From positions 6,404,363 through 6,468,362 of the forward strand of contig JAQFVV010006246.1 of assembly GCA_028023455.1 (NCBI GenBank): a DNA stretch of 64,000 nt, read 5' to 3'. Position 1 is the stretch's first letter, and every line of letters starts with the position of its first letter. The position numbers were made by a program, and so were the translations under genes. This DNA comes from Epiperipatus broadwayi. Lineage: Eukaryota > Onychophora > Udeonychophora > Euonychophora > Peripatidae. The notes under the pieces were generated by a model that worked only from the letters and a program-made list of their open reading frames with translations, ran no database searches and was not told the origin of the DNA. This document shows, piece by piece, positions 13,640-25,538 of the stretch.

Positions 13640-13745
13640 CTATGGATAAATAGCATTCTAAATGCTAAAATGGCTGATATATAAATTTCACTTTGAATTT
13701 TCATCACTATTGACAAGGGTAAGTTTATATTTGTATCAGTTTCAA
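13640..13745 (+). repeat. Short repeat, direct copy at 15608-15690
   Basis: Both copies contain CTAAATGC, GGCTGA.ATAT.AATTTC, GATTTTCATCA.TATTGA and AAGGGTAAG/AAAGGTAAG in order. Unknown family. Confidence 0.4.
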
Positions 13746-13811
13746 AAATAGGTAGATCCACTCTATTCTTGATCCTTTTTATCCAAGCCTGGGGGAGAAT
13801 GGTGTCCTTTT

Positions 13812-15167
13812 ATTAATTACATATATATTAAACTAAATGATAAAGATATACCGGATGATTGGAAGAATGCAGTAATAATATTAATATTTAAAAAAGATGA
13901 TAAAGAAGATATTAGAAATTACGGACCTATCAGCCTTTTATCAGTTTTATATAAAGTTTTTACCAATATAATTACAACTCGTCTACAGAGAACATTGGAT
14001 TTCCACCAACCAAGAGAACAAGCTGGATTTAAAAGTGGTTATAGTACAGTAGATCATATCCAGGTATTGAGAGAAGTTATAGAAAGGACAAATGAATATG
14101 AGTTGTCATTATGTTTTGGATTTGTAGATTATGAAAAGGCATTTGATTCTATAAACATTTCTTCGGTGATTAAAGCATTGGATCATCAAGGTATAGATCC
14201 AGGATATTGTCATATTTTAAAGAATATTTATAAAAATGCAACAGCAACAATTAGATTACATAATGATACTAGGAAAGTCAACATTGAGAAAAGTGTAAGA
14301 CAAGGTGACTCTAAATCTCCAAAACTTTTTACAGCAGTGCTGCAAGAAGTATTTTGTGGATTAAAATGGGAAACTAAAGAAGTGAAAGTAAATGGAGATT
14401 ATTTAAGTCATTTAGATTTTTCAGATGATGTAGTTGTTTTTGCAAATAATGCTTCAGAGCTGCAGGAAATGTTGCAGGAGTTATCAGTTGAAAGTAGGAC
14501 TAAAGATAAATGTTAAAAAGACTAAAGTAATGTTTAATCGATTTGCTCAAAATATGAAAATAAAGATTGATTATGATGAATTAGAAGAAGTTAACAGTTA
14601 CAAATAACTTGGTCAGATTATTAATACAGATGGAAACATAATGGAGGAAATTAATCACAGAATTAAACTTGTTTGGAGTGCTTTTGGTAGAAATAATTTG
14701 ATACTAAAAGGAAATATGCCTATGTGTTTGAAAAGGAAGGTTTTTAACAAATGTGTTTTACCAGTTCTTACTTATGGATCTGAGACTTGGACACTTAATA
14801 GAAGAGCAATACAGAGACTTCAGACCACTAAAAGAAGTATGGAGAGATGTATGTTGGGAGTAACAAGAAGAGATTGAAAACAATGTATGGGTAAGAGAAC
14901 AAATAGGTGTTACTGACTTCATTGAAAAAATTAAGATTAAAGTGGAGTTGGACTGGACATATTGCTAGAATAGATGAACAATTGAAATTTTAAACTGGAT
15001 TCCAAGAGATTGTAAAAGACCCAGAAATAGACCACATGTGAGATGGATGGCTGAAATAAGAAAGTGTGCAGGGGTGATGTGGAGAAGAGAAGCTAAAGAT
15101 CGGAGAAGATGGATTAAACTTGGAAATCTTCATCCTGCTGTGGATCAATAATGGTTGATGAGGATGA
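13812..15167 (+). pseudogene. LINE copy 1: 5'-truncated reverse transcriptase fragment
   Basis: Starts inside the reverse transcriptase at the segment reading LNDKDIPDDWKNAVIIL. It continues through an open 173-codon stretch (13995-14516) with the palm motif FVDYEKAFDSI and an altered catalytic box FSDD in place of YADD. After frameshifts and stops comes the C-terminal region (14641-14877 onward; TYGSETWTLNRRAIQRLQ). It ends in a GATGAGGATGAT tail. The RT of APE-type LINEs copies element RNA at a nicked target site. The family looks RTE-like because of its short tandem TGATG-type 3' end, but clade assignment is by eye. Dead copy; about 15 percent protein difference from LINE copy 4 is visible in the shared region. 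Confidence 0.85.
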
Positions 15168-15414
15168 TATTAAACTATGTTAACTTCATGTTTACATTTA
15201 TGAATTTTGAGAGTACTCATTAAAAAAAGCGCATGTGCAGTGGAGTAATCTACTATTATTATTACAACTTCGTGTGCTATATAAATAAAATATTTGTTAC
15301 GTATATTTAAGTTTTTATTTAATAATGACGTATTGCAAAATGTAAAAATTTCACAGTTGTCATTAAGAAAACTCATAAGTAATTTAAAGTGATTAGTTAA
15401 ATCATCACCCTCTC

Positions 15415-15512
15415 AATTCTAAATGCTTCAGATTTTCCTATACCTATAGTTTGGGTGAAAAAGCTAGAGTGATTCATTCTATCTTTTAAAAAGACTTTAT
15501 CTTGTGTTTGGA
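15415..15512 (-). repeat. Inverted partner of 13403-13505
   Basis: See the copy at 13403. The two lie on either side of LINE copy 1. Confidence 0.4.
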
Positions 15513-15607
15513 AAGGAGAGTATTCATTAAAAAAAAGCATTCAATCTGTAAAGCACATGTACAGTGGAGTAATCTACTACTATTATTAAAACAAGTTTAT
15601 TAAAAGA

Positions 15608-15690
15608 TAATTACTAAATGCCAATTTCTAACTGGCTGACATATTAATTTCTGATTTTCATCAATATTGATAAAGGTAAGCTTATATATA
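15608..15690 (+). repeat. Direct partner of 13640-13745
   Basis: See the copy at 13640. It ends at a short (AT)n tract that precedes the hammerhead repeat cluster. Confidence 0.4.
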
Positions 15691-15946
15691 TATATATATA
15701 ATATAGTAGTAAAATCATGTTATATGTCACATGATCTATATAGCTTCCATTTACTAATATGTAATATAAAGAGCATGCCAATAGCTCTAAACAAACTTTT
15801 TTTTATGATAAATGCTACAAGAAAAAGCATTCAAATCATCTTTAATTAAGATTGTCTCCATCCCCAGACTGGTTTCAGATCTTCTTAAGAGTTAACTTTT
15901 AAATAAATGCTTATCTTGAGATAGTTTTTTGAATCTGGTGTACTCG

Positions 15947-15987
15947 CCCTCACTGAAGAGAGCCATAGCTCAAAACCGGTCTGGGAA
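15947..15987 (+). ncRNA. Decayed type I hammerhead ribozyme, copy a
   Basis: Core CUGAAGA (U7 changed to A), stem II GAGC/GCUC with CAUA loop, then AAAA instead of GAAA, stem III ACCGGU, cleavage base C at 15981, and stem I weakened to CCCUCA/UGGGAA. Two core positions differ from the active consensus, so it is probably inactive. Confidence 0.65.
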
Positions 15988-16339
15988 TGGGGACAATCAA
16001 AGATAAAGATGATTTTAATGCTTTCTCTTGTAACATTTATTATTAAAAAAAGCTTGTTTAGAGCTATTGACATGCTCTTTATATTACATGCAGGTAAATG
16101 GAAGCTAAATAGGTCACATGACATAAAACATGATTTTATTACTATTATCATTTTGCTATTGGGGGCTCTGGCTAACTTAAATTACAAAGCTCATTAATAT
16201 ATGGGATTTCTGAATTAAGATCAAACCAATATGATTATTTCAATTGGAGAGCTGAATTTAAAGATTTGTAGATGTCTAAAATTTCAGATCTTCTTAAGAG
16301 TTAATTTTTAGATAATTGCTTATCTTGAGTTAATTTTGT

Positions 16340-16372
16340 CTGAGAGTCGTACCTCAAAACCGATCTGGGGAT
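16340..16372 (+). ncRNA. Degenerate hammerhead remnant, copy b
   Basis: The core has lost about three bases (CUGA joined to GAGUCGUACCUC) and the junction reads AAAACCGAUC. Recognisable only by its place in the repeat unit. Inactive. Confidence 0.5.
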
Positions 16373-16703
16373 GGGGAAAATCCTAATTAAAGATGATTTG
16401 AATGCTTTCTCTTGTAGCATTTATTATTAAAAAAAAGCTTGTTTAGAGCTATTGGAAGGTTCTTTATATATATATATAATTAGATACCAACCAGTAACCA
16501 CTTAAACATTCACAGTAAAGATAGTAATCAATATTTCTCACTGCTGTCAAGGCAACCTTCTCACCTTTTAATAGCAAGAATGGAAATCCATTCTTACTAA
16601 TATATATATAAAGAGCATGCTAATAGTTCTAAACAAGCTTTTTTTAAAAATGATAAATGCTACAAGAGAAATTATTTGAAGCCTTTATTAATGATGGTCC
16701 CCA

Positions 16704-16744
16704 TCCCCAGACCGGTTTTGAGCTATGGCTCTCATCAGTGAGAA
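16704..16744 (-). ncRNA. Type I hammerhead ribozyme, copy c (G12A variant)
   Basis: On the minus strand: stem I UUCUCA/UGGGGA (six pairs with wobbles), core CUGAUGA intact, stem II GAGC/GCUC capped by CAUA, then A-AAA where G-AAA is expected, and self-complementary stem III ACCGGU. The predicted cut is after C at 16710. G12 is a catalytic base in known hammerheads, so the A here should abolish or greatly slow cleavage. Confidence 0.75.
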
Positions 16745-17164
16745 GCTAGGACATTAGATTCAAAATATTAACTCAAGCCAAGCATTTATCTAATTCTTAA
16801 ATATTAAGAAAAAGATCCAAATCTTCAGACACCTACATGCCTTCAAACTCAGCTCTTTAACCAAAGAAACTAAATGAGCCTGAACTAAATTCAGTGATCC
16901 CATATATTAGTTGGCTTAGCAATTTAATATAGCCAAAGCCCTAATAGCAAAATTATAATATTAGTAAAAATCAGTCATATGTCACATGACCTATATAGCT
17001 TGTATTACCAATATGTAATATATAAAGAGCATGCTAATAGCTCTAAATAAGCTTATTTATTTTTTTTATGATGTAGGTGTCTGAAGATTTGGATCTTTTT
17101 CTTAATATTTAAGAATTAGATAAATGCTTGGCTTGAGTTAATATTTTGAATCTAATGTCCTAGC

Positions 17165-17205
17165 TCCTCACTGATGAGAGCCATAACTCAAAACCGGTCT
17201 GGGGA
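17165..17205 (+). ncRNA. Type I hammerhead ribozyme, copy d (G12A variant)
   Basis: Stem I UCCUCA/UGGGGA, core CUGAUGA at 17171-17177, stem II GAG/CUC (one extra pair lost to C.A), AAAA junction and stem III ACCGGU. The predicted cut is after 17199. Same G12-to-A difference as the other subfamily 1 copies. Confidence 0.75.
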
Positions 17206-17360
17206 TGGGGACCATCATAGATAAAGGCTTCAAATATTTTCTCTTGTAGCATTTATCATAAAAAAAAAAGTTTGTTTAGAGCTATTAGCATGCTCTTTAT
17301 ATATTACATATTGGTAATACAAGCTATATAGGTCATGTGACATATGACTGATTTTTACTA

Positions 17361-18063
17361 ATATATATATATATATATCAGAAGCTTCAAGAATAAGTGA
17401 ATTCATTTGATATTTTATTCAACATTTAAATTGATAAATATACATATATTTTAAGGCAATGTTATTAAAATTGAAAATTTAATTATATGTTTACAGAAAA
17501 TGTGTGATCAAAATAAAGTAGCATGAAAAATACTCCAATAGCAAGTCCAATTACATAAATAAAATACCATACATATAAATTTTATTGGTAATTATAATTT
17601 TGTCAAGATTATATATATATATTATTAGGTGATAAGATTTGCACATAACTTCCTTTTGCTATAAAAGTAAATCATATCTGTTTACTATTATGATTTTTCT
17701 AATTATCATAATCTTTCAATAGTTACTCATTGATCTATAAACTATTAAAAAGTTTAAAATACATCATGGTTGAAATAGTCATTTTATATTCTTAATACAT
17801 ATGATACCATTATTATAATTTTGAGAAACATACATATTAATTTTATTTATTGGGTTGTTGATAGAAATAATTTATTTTATAATAAGTTTATTCTATATGA
17901 AGAAAAATAAGAGGCTTGATCTAATTCAAATACAAAATAACTTATTTAAAGATATTATATTTTAAAATAAAATATACTATGCATTCACAATAACATTAAC
18001 ACTCATATTTATTCTTAATCTTCTTTAATATTACTAACTGTTAGCAATTCAACAGAGAAGAAA
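17361..18063. other. AT-rich noncoding stretch
   Basis: An (AT)n run at the edge of the hammerhead cluster, then featureless AT-rich DNA. Confidence 0.6.
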
Positions 18064-19276
18064 TATTGTATTAATTTGAATATAAGATGCTTTTTTCCCT
18101 CAAATTTTGGACTCATAAGAGGGGTATATCGTAAATTCAAATATGTTTTATTTTATTTCTGTGGACCTTTGCTTTATGCTAAACATGTGCATAGTATTAT
18201 GATCACAATCATTGATATCCCTGTATAGAATGGCACATTAGATATTTTTTAATGATAAAAAAAAGATTTAACATCAAATGTCAATATTTTTTGGATTAAT
18301 TTCATAAATGGCTTTAACTCTTGCTCAACCACTATTTTAACATTATTTAGAACATTTTATTGTTATTTTATCAAGAAAACTGTGCTGAATAATATTTACA
18401 ATTTTTTTACAACTAATAAATTAATAGAAAGAGATACGGGCATGCCTGTCAATGATTTTGATCTTCATTTTGATTTTTAAAGTGAAAACGTGTTTAAGTC
18501 TTTTTTTTTTAGACATTTATAATTATTTCAAAAAATATTAATGAAAATATTAATTACTTTAAAAGAATGATACAGATTTTAATAGAAAAATTTACTTTTA
18601 CATGAAAATAAATTGAGAAATAAATCAATGATGCTTGGCTGCACTCTATAATTGAATGACAAAAATATGTTTTACATTGTCCATTATAGATTATTTTTTC
18701 CAATTATAAAGAGAAATTTATTTTTAAAAAACTTTCATTTACTTTAATAATCTGACAAATTATTAATTTGCATTTTAAAAAAATGTTTTTAATAATAATA
18801 AAAAAAAATTTACTGGCAACATTGTATTTCAAAAATTTTTTTTCTCTGAAAAAACAACACGATACTGTATTTACATTAAAAAAATACACTATAATGCAAA
18901 CAATAGACATATAATTTTGAGTGGGTTTTTCAGTCTCAGAAAATACCTGAAAAAAATTATCAAAAAAATCTTTCTTAAAATGTTGATTGCTAACAATTTA
19001 AATGGCCTGAAGATAATGTACCATTGTGGAATAGTGAAGATGAAAATTCAAGTTCTGAAAGAGAAGATGTTGAAAGTGAAAGTATACCTAAAGAAGATTT
19101 ATAATCAATTAGATGAGCTTATTGTATTTATATTGGTTCCTATTTGAGTAAATAAAAATGTTTCTTATTTTTCAATAAAATCATTTTTTTTTTTTAAAAT
19201 TTTATCCAATTTTTCAAGCTTAAGATCCAATTGCATCTTAAATTCGGGAGCATCTTATATTTGAAGTAATGTGGTA
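18064..19276 (+). mobile_element. Decayed pogo-like DNA transposon with TA ends
   Basis: The left end TATTGTATTAATTTG... and the right end (reverse complement TACCACATTACTTCA...) both run on into AATATAAGATGC. At two places the left end has TG where the right has CA, as expected if both came from CG. The ends resemble pogo/Tigger-type termini that contain TATAAGACGC motifs, and both finish in TA. A short acidic coding remnant lies near the right end (19000-19104). The middle is low-complexity. Superfamily placement is from termini and tail only. Confidence 0.55.
19000..19104 (+). pseudogene. Acidic C-terminal remnant of a pogo-like transposase
   Basis: Frame starting at 19000 reads KWPEDNVPLWNSEDENSSSE followed by more Glu/Asp/Ser and a stop at 19102-19104. 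Pogo/Tigger and jerky-type transposases often end in acidic tails after the DDE domain. No DDE motif survives upstream. An overlapping 76-codon frame (18917-19147) in another phase is a shadow. Confidence 0.4.
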
Positions 19277-19631
19277 ATATAATCTGAAATAAAAAATCAA
19301 TCTTGTCTGATATATAATTTTTTTATATTGCATATGTCCATGTATATGAATATATTTGAATAAACTTCCATCAACCACATCTCAAAATACATTATTCAGC
19401 AATTTTATTAAGCATAAAAATAACAATCATTTAAAATCACAGCCACTATACTATTCATCAGGATGGGAGATGGAGAACACTAATTTAGCTTAGAATAATA
19501 AAAATGAATCTATGTACAGCACAAGTAATAGAGCTGTGAAATCCAAGAAATCTATAATATTACCAATATTTTTTATTACTCAACACAAATTTTGGTCTGA
19601 TATAACTACAACACATAGAAATAGATAATTA

Positions 19632-21020
19632 TATTATCATCATAGTTTTTAACCTTTACTGATCCATTGCAGCATGAAGATTTCTTCAAGTTTAATACAG
19701 TTTCTCTAATATTTAACCTTTTTTCTTCACAACACAACAAACTTCCTTGTTTCATCAATCTGTCTAATATGTAGTCTTTGTCTAGATCTTTTTAATCTCT
19801 TGGAATCCAATTTAAAACTTCAATAATCTCTTATAATCTCTTCTAGAAATTTCTTCAGGCCAACTCCATTTTAGTTCCTTAAGTTTTTCAACAATGTCAG
19901 TGAAACCCATTTGTTCTCTCATACATGTAATTCGTTTTCAATTTCTTCTTGTTACTACTAATATACATATCTCCATAATTTGATGAATGGTTTAAAGTCT
20001 CTGTAGTATTAATCTTCTATCAAATTCCCACATCTCAGATACAGAAGCAAAAAATGATAAGACATATTTTATAACACATAGGCATATTTCCTTTGAATAT
20101 TAAATTATTTCTAATAAAATCACTCTATCCTAGCTAATATTATAATTAATTTAGTCCATCATGTTTCCATCTGTATTAAAGATCTTACTAAAATATTAGT
20201 AGTTGTTAACTTCTAATTAATGATTATCAATGTTCACTTTCTTCTTATGATAAAATACACTGGACATTATTTTTAACTCTTTTTTCCTGATAATGTTTGC
20301 AACTTTCCTATAATTCTAAAGTATTATTTATAAATATAACCATATTATCTTCAAAATCTTTATGATTTAAATATCCATGTATTTTTATTTCATTAGTTTC
20401 CTATTTTAATTCATAAAATACTTCCTTATGAAAATAGCTATAAAAAGTTTGAAAAATAAAGAATCACTGTCGTAAATCCCTTTCAATATTAAATCTTTTT
20501 AGTATTACCATGCAATCTAATCATTATTCTTCCAAATATGTAATATCCCTGGTCTATGTCTTGATGATATAACACTTTAATCATGATAGGAATGTTTATA
20601 GAATGTCTTTTCACAATCTACAAATCCAAAGTATCTCCCTAATAATTGAATGTAATGCACTATACTAAAACTATTTTTAAATTCAGTTTGTTCTTTAGAT
20701 TGGTTAGAATTCAAAATTTACTATAGATACTCATGATTATCTTGGTAAAGATTTTTTTTATAGAACTGGTAGAAGATTGATAGATCTATAATTTCTAATA
20801 ACTTCTCTGTCACCTTTCCTAAATATCAGTATTACTATTGCATTTTTCAAATCATCTGGCACATCTTTATCATTTGGGCATTCTATTTCTTCAAGGGTGT
20901 TTTTTAAGATATTAATAATAATACCATCATTTTTTTAAAACTTTTCTTCATAGATTTAATTGTATGTCCCACATCTTCATTTAAAATGTTGATCAATTTA
21001 AAGGATGCAATAAAGAACTT
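19632..21020 (-). pseudogene. LINE copy 2: highly decayed RT fragment
   Basis: Plus-strand text such as CCATTGCAGCATGAAGATTT at the left, then blocks matching the reverse complement of the RT and C-terminal region of LINE copy 4 in the same order (for example TTCATAAAATACTTCCTTATG against CCACAAAATACTTCTTGCAG). No frame stays open for long. It stops inside the early RT region near GGATGCAATA, so it is 5'-truncated, and it is older than copies 1 and 4. Confidence 0.75.
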
Positions 21021-21556
21021 TTTTTTTTCGTGACTACACAATATATAAATCCTTAATATATTAATAAATATTAATGATTTATTAGATAATTGACTAAATA
21101 TTTAATCATATAAATGGTAAACAAGTATGAAAGTTCCATTCAAATGCCAAAATTGAAGTTTTATTTTTCATCTGAGAATTGATTACAAAATTTTCAATAA
21201 GATATTGCTCTCCATTGCAATATATTATGTTTCTCTTTGAAAATGATGTATATTTTTGCATAGAAAAAGAGGATAGATATGAAATTATTTTGGAGACTTA
21301 TGCCATAGGTGGCTAAAAAAATGGGAATTAAAGTAGTGACTAAATATTAAAAATAATGATAATTAATTTACAAAACAAAAGAAAAAACGTTTTATGGGAG
21401 AAAAGGGAAGATAAATATGAAAAAGATAAATAAATATAATTATTTAGGAAATATTTTGAGCAATCAAAAAGATTATTTAGACAATTTAAGGAAAAATGGG
21501 ATGAAGAATGCAAAATACAATATGAAAAGTTATGATAGATTACTGTTACACATAGT

Positions 21557-21655
21557 CATCATCATCATCATCATTATCAACCATTATCAATCCACTGCAG
21601 GATGAAGGTCTCTCCAAGTTTAATCCATCTTCTCCGATCTTTAGCTTCTTTACAC
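21557..21655 (-). pseudogene. LINE copy 3: 3'-end stub
   Basis: Only the last 100 bp of the LINE: a (CAT)n tail, then CAACCATTATCAATCCACTG and CTTCTCCGATCTTTAGCTTC, nearly identical to 23815-23883. An extreme 5' truncation, typical of target-primed insertion. Confidence 0.8.
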
Positions 21656-21659
21656 ATAG

Positions 21660-23549
21660 TAATGATATGTTAATGAATTGTGCAAAAGTTTTGTATAGTT
21701 TATTAGTATAAAAAAAGGAGATGAATATGTTATGAGCTTTAATAATTGCTACAACATTAAAAATTGGGAAAGGTGAATAATAACATAGTTGGAGAAAAGA
21801 AAAGGAGATATAAAAAATAAATAAATAAATAAAAAGAATACATAGAAATAAAAACATTATCAGGAATGAATAATTTTATGATGATAATAAAAAAAAAAAA
21901 TCTAGATTTTAAAGCTAAACAAGAATATTTGACACACACACACATATATATATAAACATTAGCCATTAATAATTAGTCTGCAGACTCTAACAAAATATGG
22001 AAATAATGAATTTAATGAAATATAAATTAAATGAATATGCAAAAAGGTTTTTTTTGCTTTTTATATTGGAAATAGACGACATATTTTAAAGTTATTGAAT
22101 GAATAATTCATTGCCAAAAAAAAAAAAAAATGGGATAGAAAATAAATAATTTGAATTTTTAAAGGCAATGGAAGTTAGAGACTGATAAAGGAAAAGCTAC
22201 GTCTCATTACCCAGAAAGTAACTAAAAATATTAAGTAATGAAGAGGGAGGGGAAAATGAGTTAAATGCAATATACAAACAAAAGAATAAAAATATTCAAT
22301 ATAAACTTTTTTATTATTATAAAAAATAAATATATTAATTTTTTTTTTGCTTTACTCCTGCCTTCAAATTAAATGTTTTACTGCAGCCTATACATGAAAC
22401 TTACATCTAGGTATATAAACAATAAAACATTATGAATAAGCAATAACAAACACCTGGTGATTGCTGGTAATAGTTTAATATAGCTGGATAGACCTAATGG
22501 ATTACTTTAGCTTCTTACATGATAAACTTTAATAACGAATCTATACATTATTAAAACAATTTTAAATTCACTCTCAAATAATGAGTTCTTTTATGTCACT
22601 AACAAAGCAAGAGTTAAAAAAAGAAAACAATACAAAAAATAATTTAATTCTCTTTTACATGAATAATGTTTTTCCGTTAACATAAAAGTTCGCTAATGGC
22701 TTTAAATTAAGAACGCAATAAATACAAAGAAACATTTCTTTAAAAAATATTAGAATAAACAACAAATGGTTATGAGAATAAAACAAATAGTTTCATAGTC
22801 ACAAGAACTCCTCAATTTAAGAGACAACTATAAAATAAAAATAATACTTGAATCCAGACCCCCTCCTCCTCTTTTTATTGAATTAATAAAAAAAAAAACC
22901 CGTGATTAATTAATAACTTTTAACACTAAAGATATCAGTTTTACTATAAGTGCTCTCATGAACATCCTCAAAAGCAAATAATAAATACTGAAACCATAAA
23001 AAAAAACAAAACTGCTTAAACACACAAATAATGATATATATATATATATCTTAGGATTGCTTAACACAGTAGCAGGAAGAGAACTATTTCATTCAGATGG
23101 GCAATCAAGACTCAAAATCAAATATTGTCTTTCCCAGCAAAGAAATGTCATTTATAATGCAAGTTAGCTTCTGGATAATGTAATTCAGAATCTGAAAAAC
23201 GCTCTAGATTTCATTACTAAAGTAAATAGCAATCGGCATTTATGCTTCAAAATAATTAGAGCAAAAAAAAAAAAAAAAGCCCAGGGTGAATGAAAAATAA
23301 TGTTCAAAATAAAAATTTAGCTTTCGAGTGATTAGCAATTTTAGATATCTATATATTTTAAAAGTTAATTTTTAAGTATTAGTAAGAATAGTAGTAATAT
23401 GGTGCTCGGTATCGAAAACGCGTTAAACTAAATAATTTTATTTTATACATTAGATACTACGTAAAGCATATTTATATAGCTATGTTTGAATATTTTATTG
23501 TAATATAAATATATTTTCAAATTATTATATTTGTAATTTAGAGTGATTT
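21660..23549. other. AT-rich noncoding stretch
   Basis: Contains small (CA)n/(TA)n tracts near 21932-21955 and 23034-23050 and poly-A runs. No gene or transposon recognised. Confidence 0.6.
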
Positions 23550-23564
23550 AAAATTAATGTCTGT

Positions 23565-23656
23565 CGAGCGTTGGTAGCCGAGAGATCAGCGCAGATGCCT
23601 TCAGACAGTTATCGCGGGATCGCTTCCCGACCGATGCTTTGACACATGGAGAAAAA
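23565..23656 (+). mobile_element. Very short tRNA-derived SINE, copy 1
   Basis: The tRNA-like part is 23568-23637, with acceptor strands GCGTTGG/CCGATGC pairing over seven positions, an A-box-like TAGCCGAGAG and a B-box-like GGGATCGCTTCCC. It is followed only by TTTGACACATGG and a run of A. The insertion is flanked by AAAATTAATGTCTGT (23550-23564) and AAAATTAATGCCTGT (23657-23671), a 15-bp target duplication with one mismatch. No tRNA-unrelated body or LINE-like tail is present. Confidence 0.75.
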
Positions 23657-23807
23657 AAAATTAATGCCTGTATGATTAAAAGTTACGGAAATGCTTTGTG
23701 AAAAATTAGTGCATTTATTTAGAAAATTAATAATGCAGAGTTTTTTTTTTTTATAGGATGCTAGCCATCAAATTTAATTAATGGGCATTTAGTCATCCTC
23801 ACCATCA

Positions 23808-24294
23808 TCAACAACCATTATCAATCCACTGAAGAATGCAGGTTTCTCCAAGTTCAATCCATCTTCTCCGATTTTTAGCTTCTCTTTTCCACATCACCCC
23901 CGCACACTTTCTTATTTTATCCATCCATCTAACACGTGGTCTCTTTCTGGGTCTTTTACAATCTCTTGGAATCCAGTTTAAGATTTCAATTGTCCATCTA
24001 TTATCATCTATTCTAGCAATATATCCAGCCCAACTCCACTTCAATCTTTTAATTTTTTCAATGAGGTCAGTTATACCTGTTTGTTCTCTTTCCCATACAT
24101 TGCGTTTTCGATCTCTTCTTGTTACTCCCAACATGCATCTCTCCATACTTCTTTGAGTGGTCTGAAGTCGCTGTATTGTTCTTCTATTAAGTGTCCAAGT
24201 CTCAGATCCCTAAGTAAGAACTGGTAAAACACATTTATTAAAAACCTTCATTTTCAAACACATAGGCATATTTCCTTTTAGTATCAAGTTATTC
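23808..24294 (-). pseudogene. LINE copy 4, C-terminal region
   Basis: Open for 112 codons (24146-23808): MERCMLGVTRRDRKRN ... WAGYIARIDDNRW ... RPRVRWMDKIRKCAGVMW, ending IDNGC. This Trp/Arg-rich region after the RT is characteristic of many RTE/BovB-like and related LINE proteins. The link to the RT frame is broken near 24150-24294. Confidence 0.8.
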
Positions 24295-25426
24295 CTACCG
24301 AAAGCATTCCAACCAAGTTTTAATTGTATGATTAATTTCATCCACTATGTTTCCATCTGTATTAATAATCTGACCAAGATATTTGTAACTATTAACTTCT
24401 TCTAACTCATTATAATCAATCTTTATTTTCATATTTTGAGAAAATGAATTAAACATTACTTTAGTCTTTTTAACATTTATCTTTAGTCCTACTTTCCTAT
24501 TTTCATTTGATAACTTCTGCAACATTTCCTGCAGCTCTAAAGCATTATTTGCAAAAACAACTACATTGTCTGCATAATCTAAACGAGTTAAATAATCTCC
24601 ATTTACTTTCACTCCTTTAGCTTCCCATTTTAATCCACAAAATACTTCTTGCAGCACTGCTGTAAAAAGTTTTGGTGATATGGAGTCACCCTGTCTTACA
24701 CCCTTCTCAATGTTGACTTTCCCATTATCATTATGTAATCTAATTGTTGCTGTTGCATTTTTATAAATATTCTTTAAAATATGACAATATCCTGGATCTA
24801 TACCTTGATGATCCAATGCTTTAATCACTAAAGAAATGTTTATAGAATCAAATGCCTTTTCATAATCTACAAATCCAAAACATAACGACAACTCATATTC
24901 ATTTGTCCTTTCTATAACTTCTCTCAATACCTGGATATGATCTACTGTGCTAAAACCACTTTTAAATCCAGCTTGTTCTCTTGGTTGGTGGAAATGCAAT
25001 GTTCTCTATAGATGAGTTGTAATTATCTTGATAAATTTTTTTGTATAAAACTGATAAAAGGCTGATTGGTCTGTAATTTCTAATATCTTCTTTATCACCT
25101 TTTTAAAATATTAATATTAATACTGCATTCTTCCAAACATCTGGTACATCTTTATCATTTAGACATTTTGTATATAACTTTGCTAAAAAAATTTCTATTT
25201 CTTCACCTGCTTCTTTTAATATATCAATTATAATTCCATCATTACCTGGAGCCTTTCCTTTCTTCATACATTTAATTGCATGTCTTACTTCTTCATTTAA
25301 AATTCTGGGCAATTCAGAAGATGCAATAGATATAGGAGGCACTTGTTCTTTAATACTATATAATTCTTGATAAAAGTCTTCTACCCATTTCATGATATCA
25401 TCTCTCTTTTTTAGTAATAATTCCAT
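24295..25426 (-). pseudogene. LINE copy 4, reverse transcriptase domain
   Basis: Two open pieces. 25426-25103 carries KGKAPGNDGI and DVPDVWKNAV (fingers). 24999-24295 carries QAGFKSGFSTVDHIQVL, the palm motif FVDYEKAFDSI, GVRQGDSISPKLFTAVL and the catalytic box as YADN instead of YADD. The Asp-to-Asn change at the metal-binding site and the frame break between the pieces (about 25000-25100) both disable it. Confidence 0.88.
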
Positions 25427-25538
25427 TATTTTCTTATTGCAGATATAAATTTCCTATCAATTTCAAAATGTTGTTTTACATTCTTGAGACTTTTATTTTC
25501 TTCTACAGCTTTCCTTGCTAGTTCACAGTTATACTTTC

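Larger units (their letters stand above)
15700..17360. repeat. Cluster of hammerhead-bearing repeat units, subfamily 1 (inverted plus tandem)
   Basis: About six units or part-units of one repeat, roughly 400-440 bp when complete: minus 15878-15705, plus 15880-16145, plus 16146-16480, minus 16962-16595, minus 17060-16963, plus 17070-17357. Unit ends share TCACATGAC, AAAGAGCATGC.AATAG and ATAAATGCTACAAGA. Unit starts share TTTTGCTATT.GGGCT and ATATATGGGAT. The end of one unit runs into the start of the next (15880-16480 plus; 17060-16595 minus), so units are joined head to tail as well as inverted. A hammerhead ribozyme motif sits mid-unit. The layout resembles non-autonomous Penelope-like elements or animal retrozymes, but no reverse transcriptase is present, so the family name is inference. 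Confidence 0.75.
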
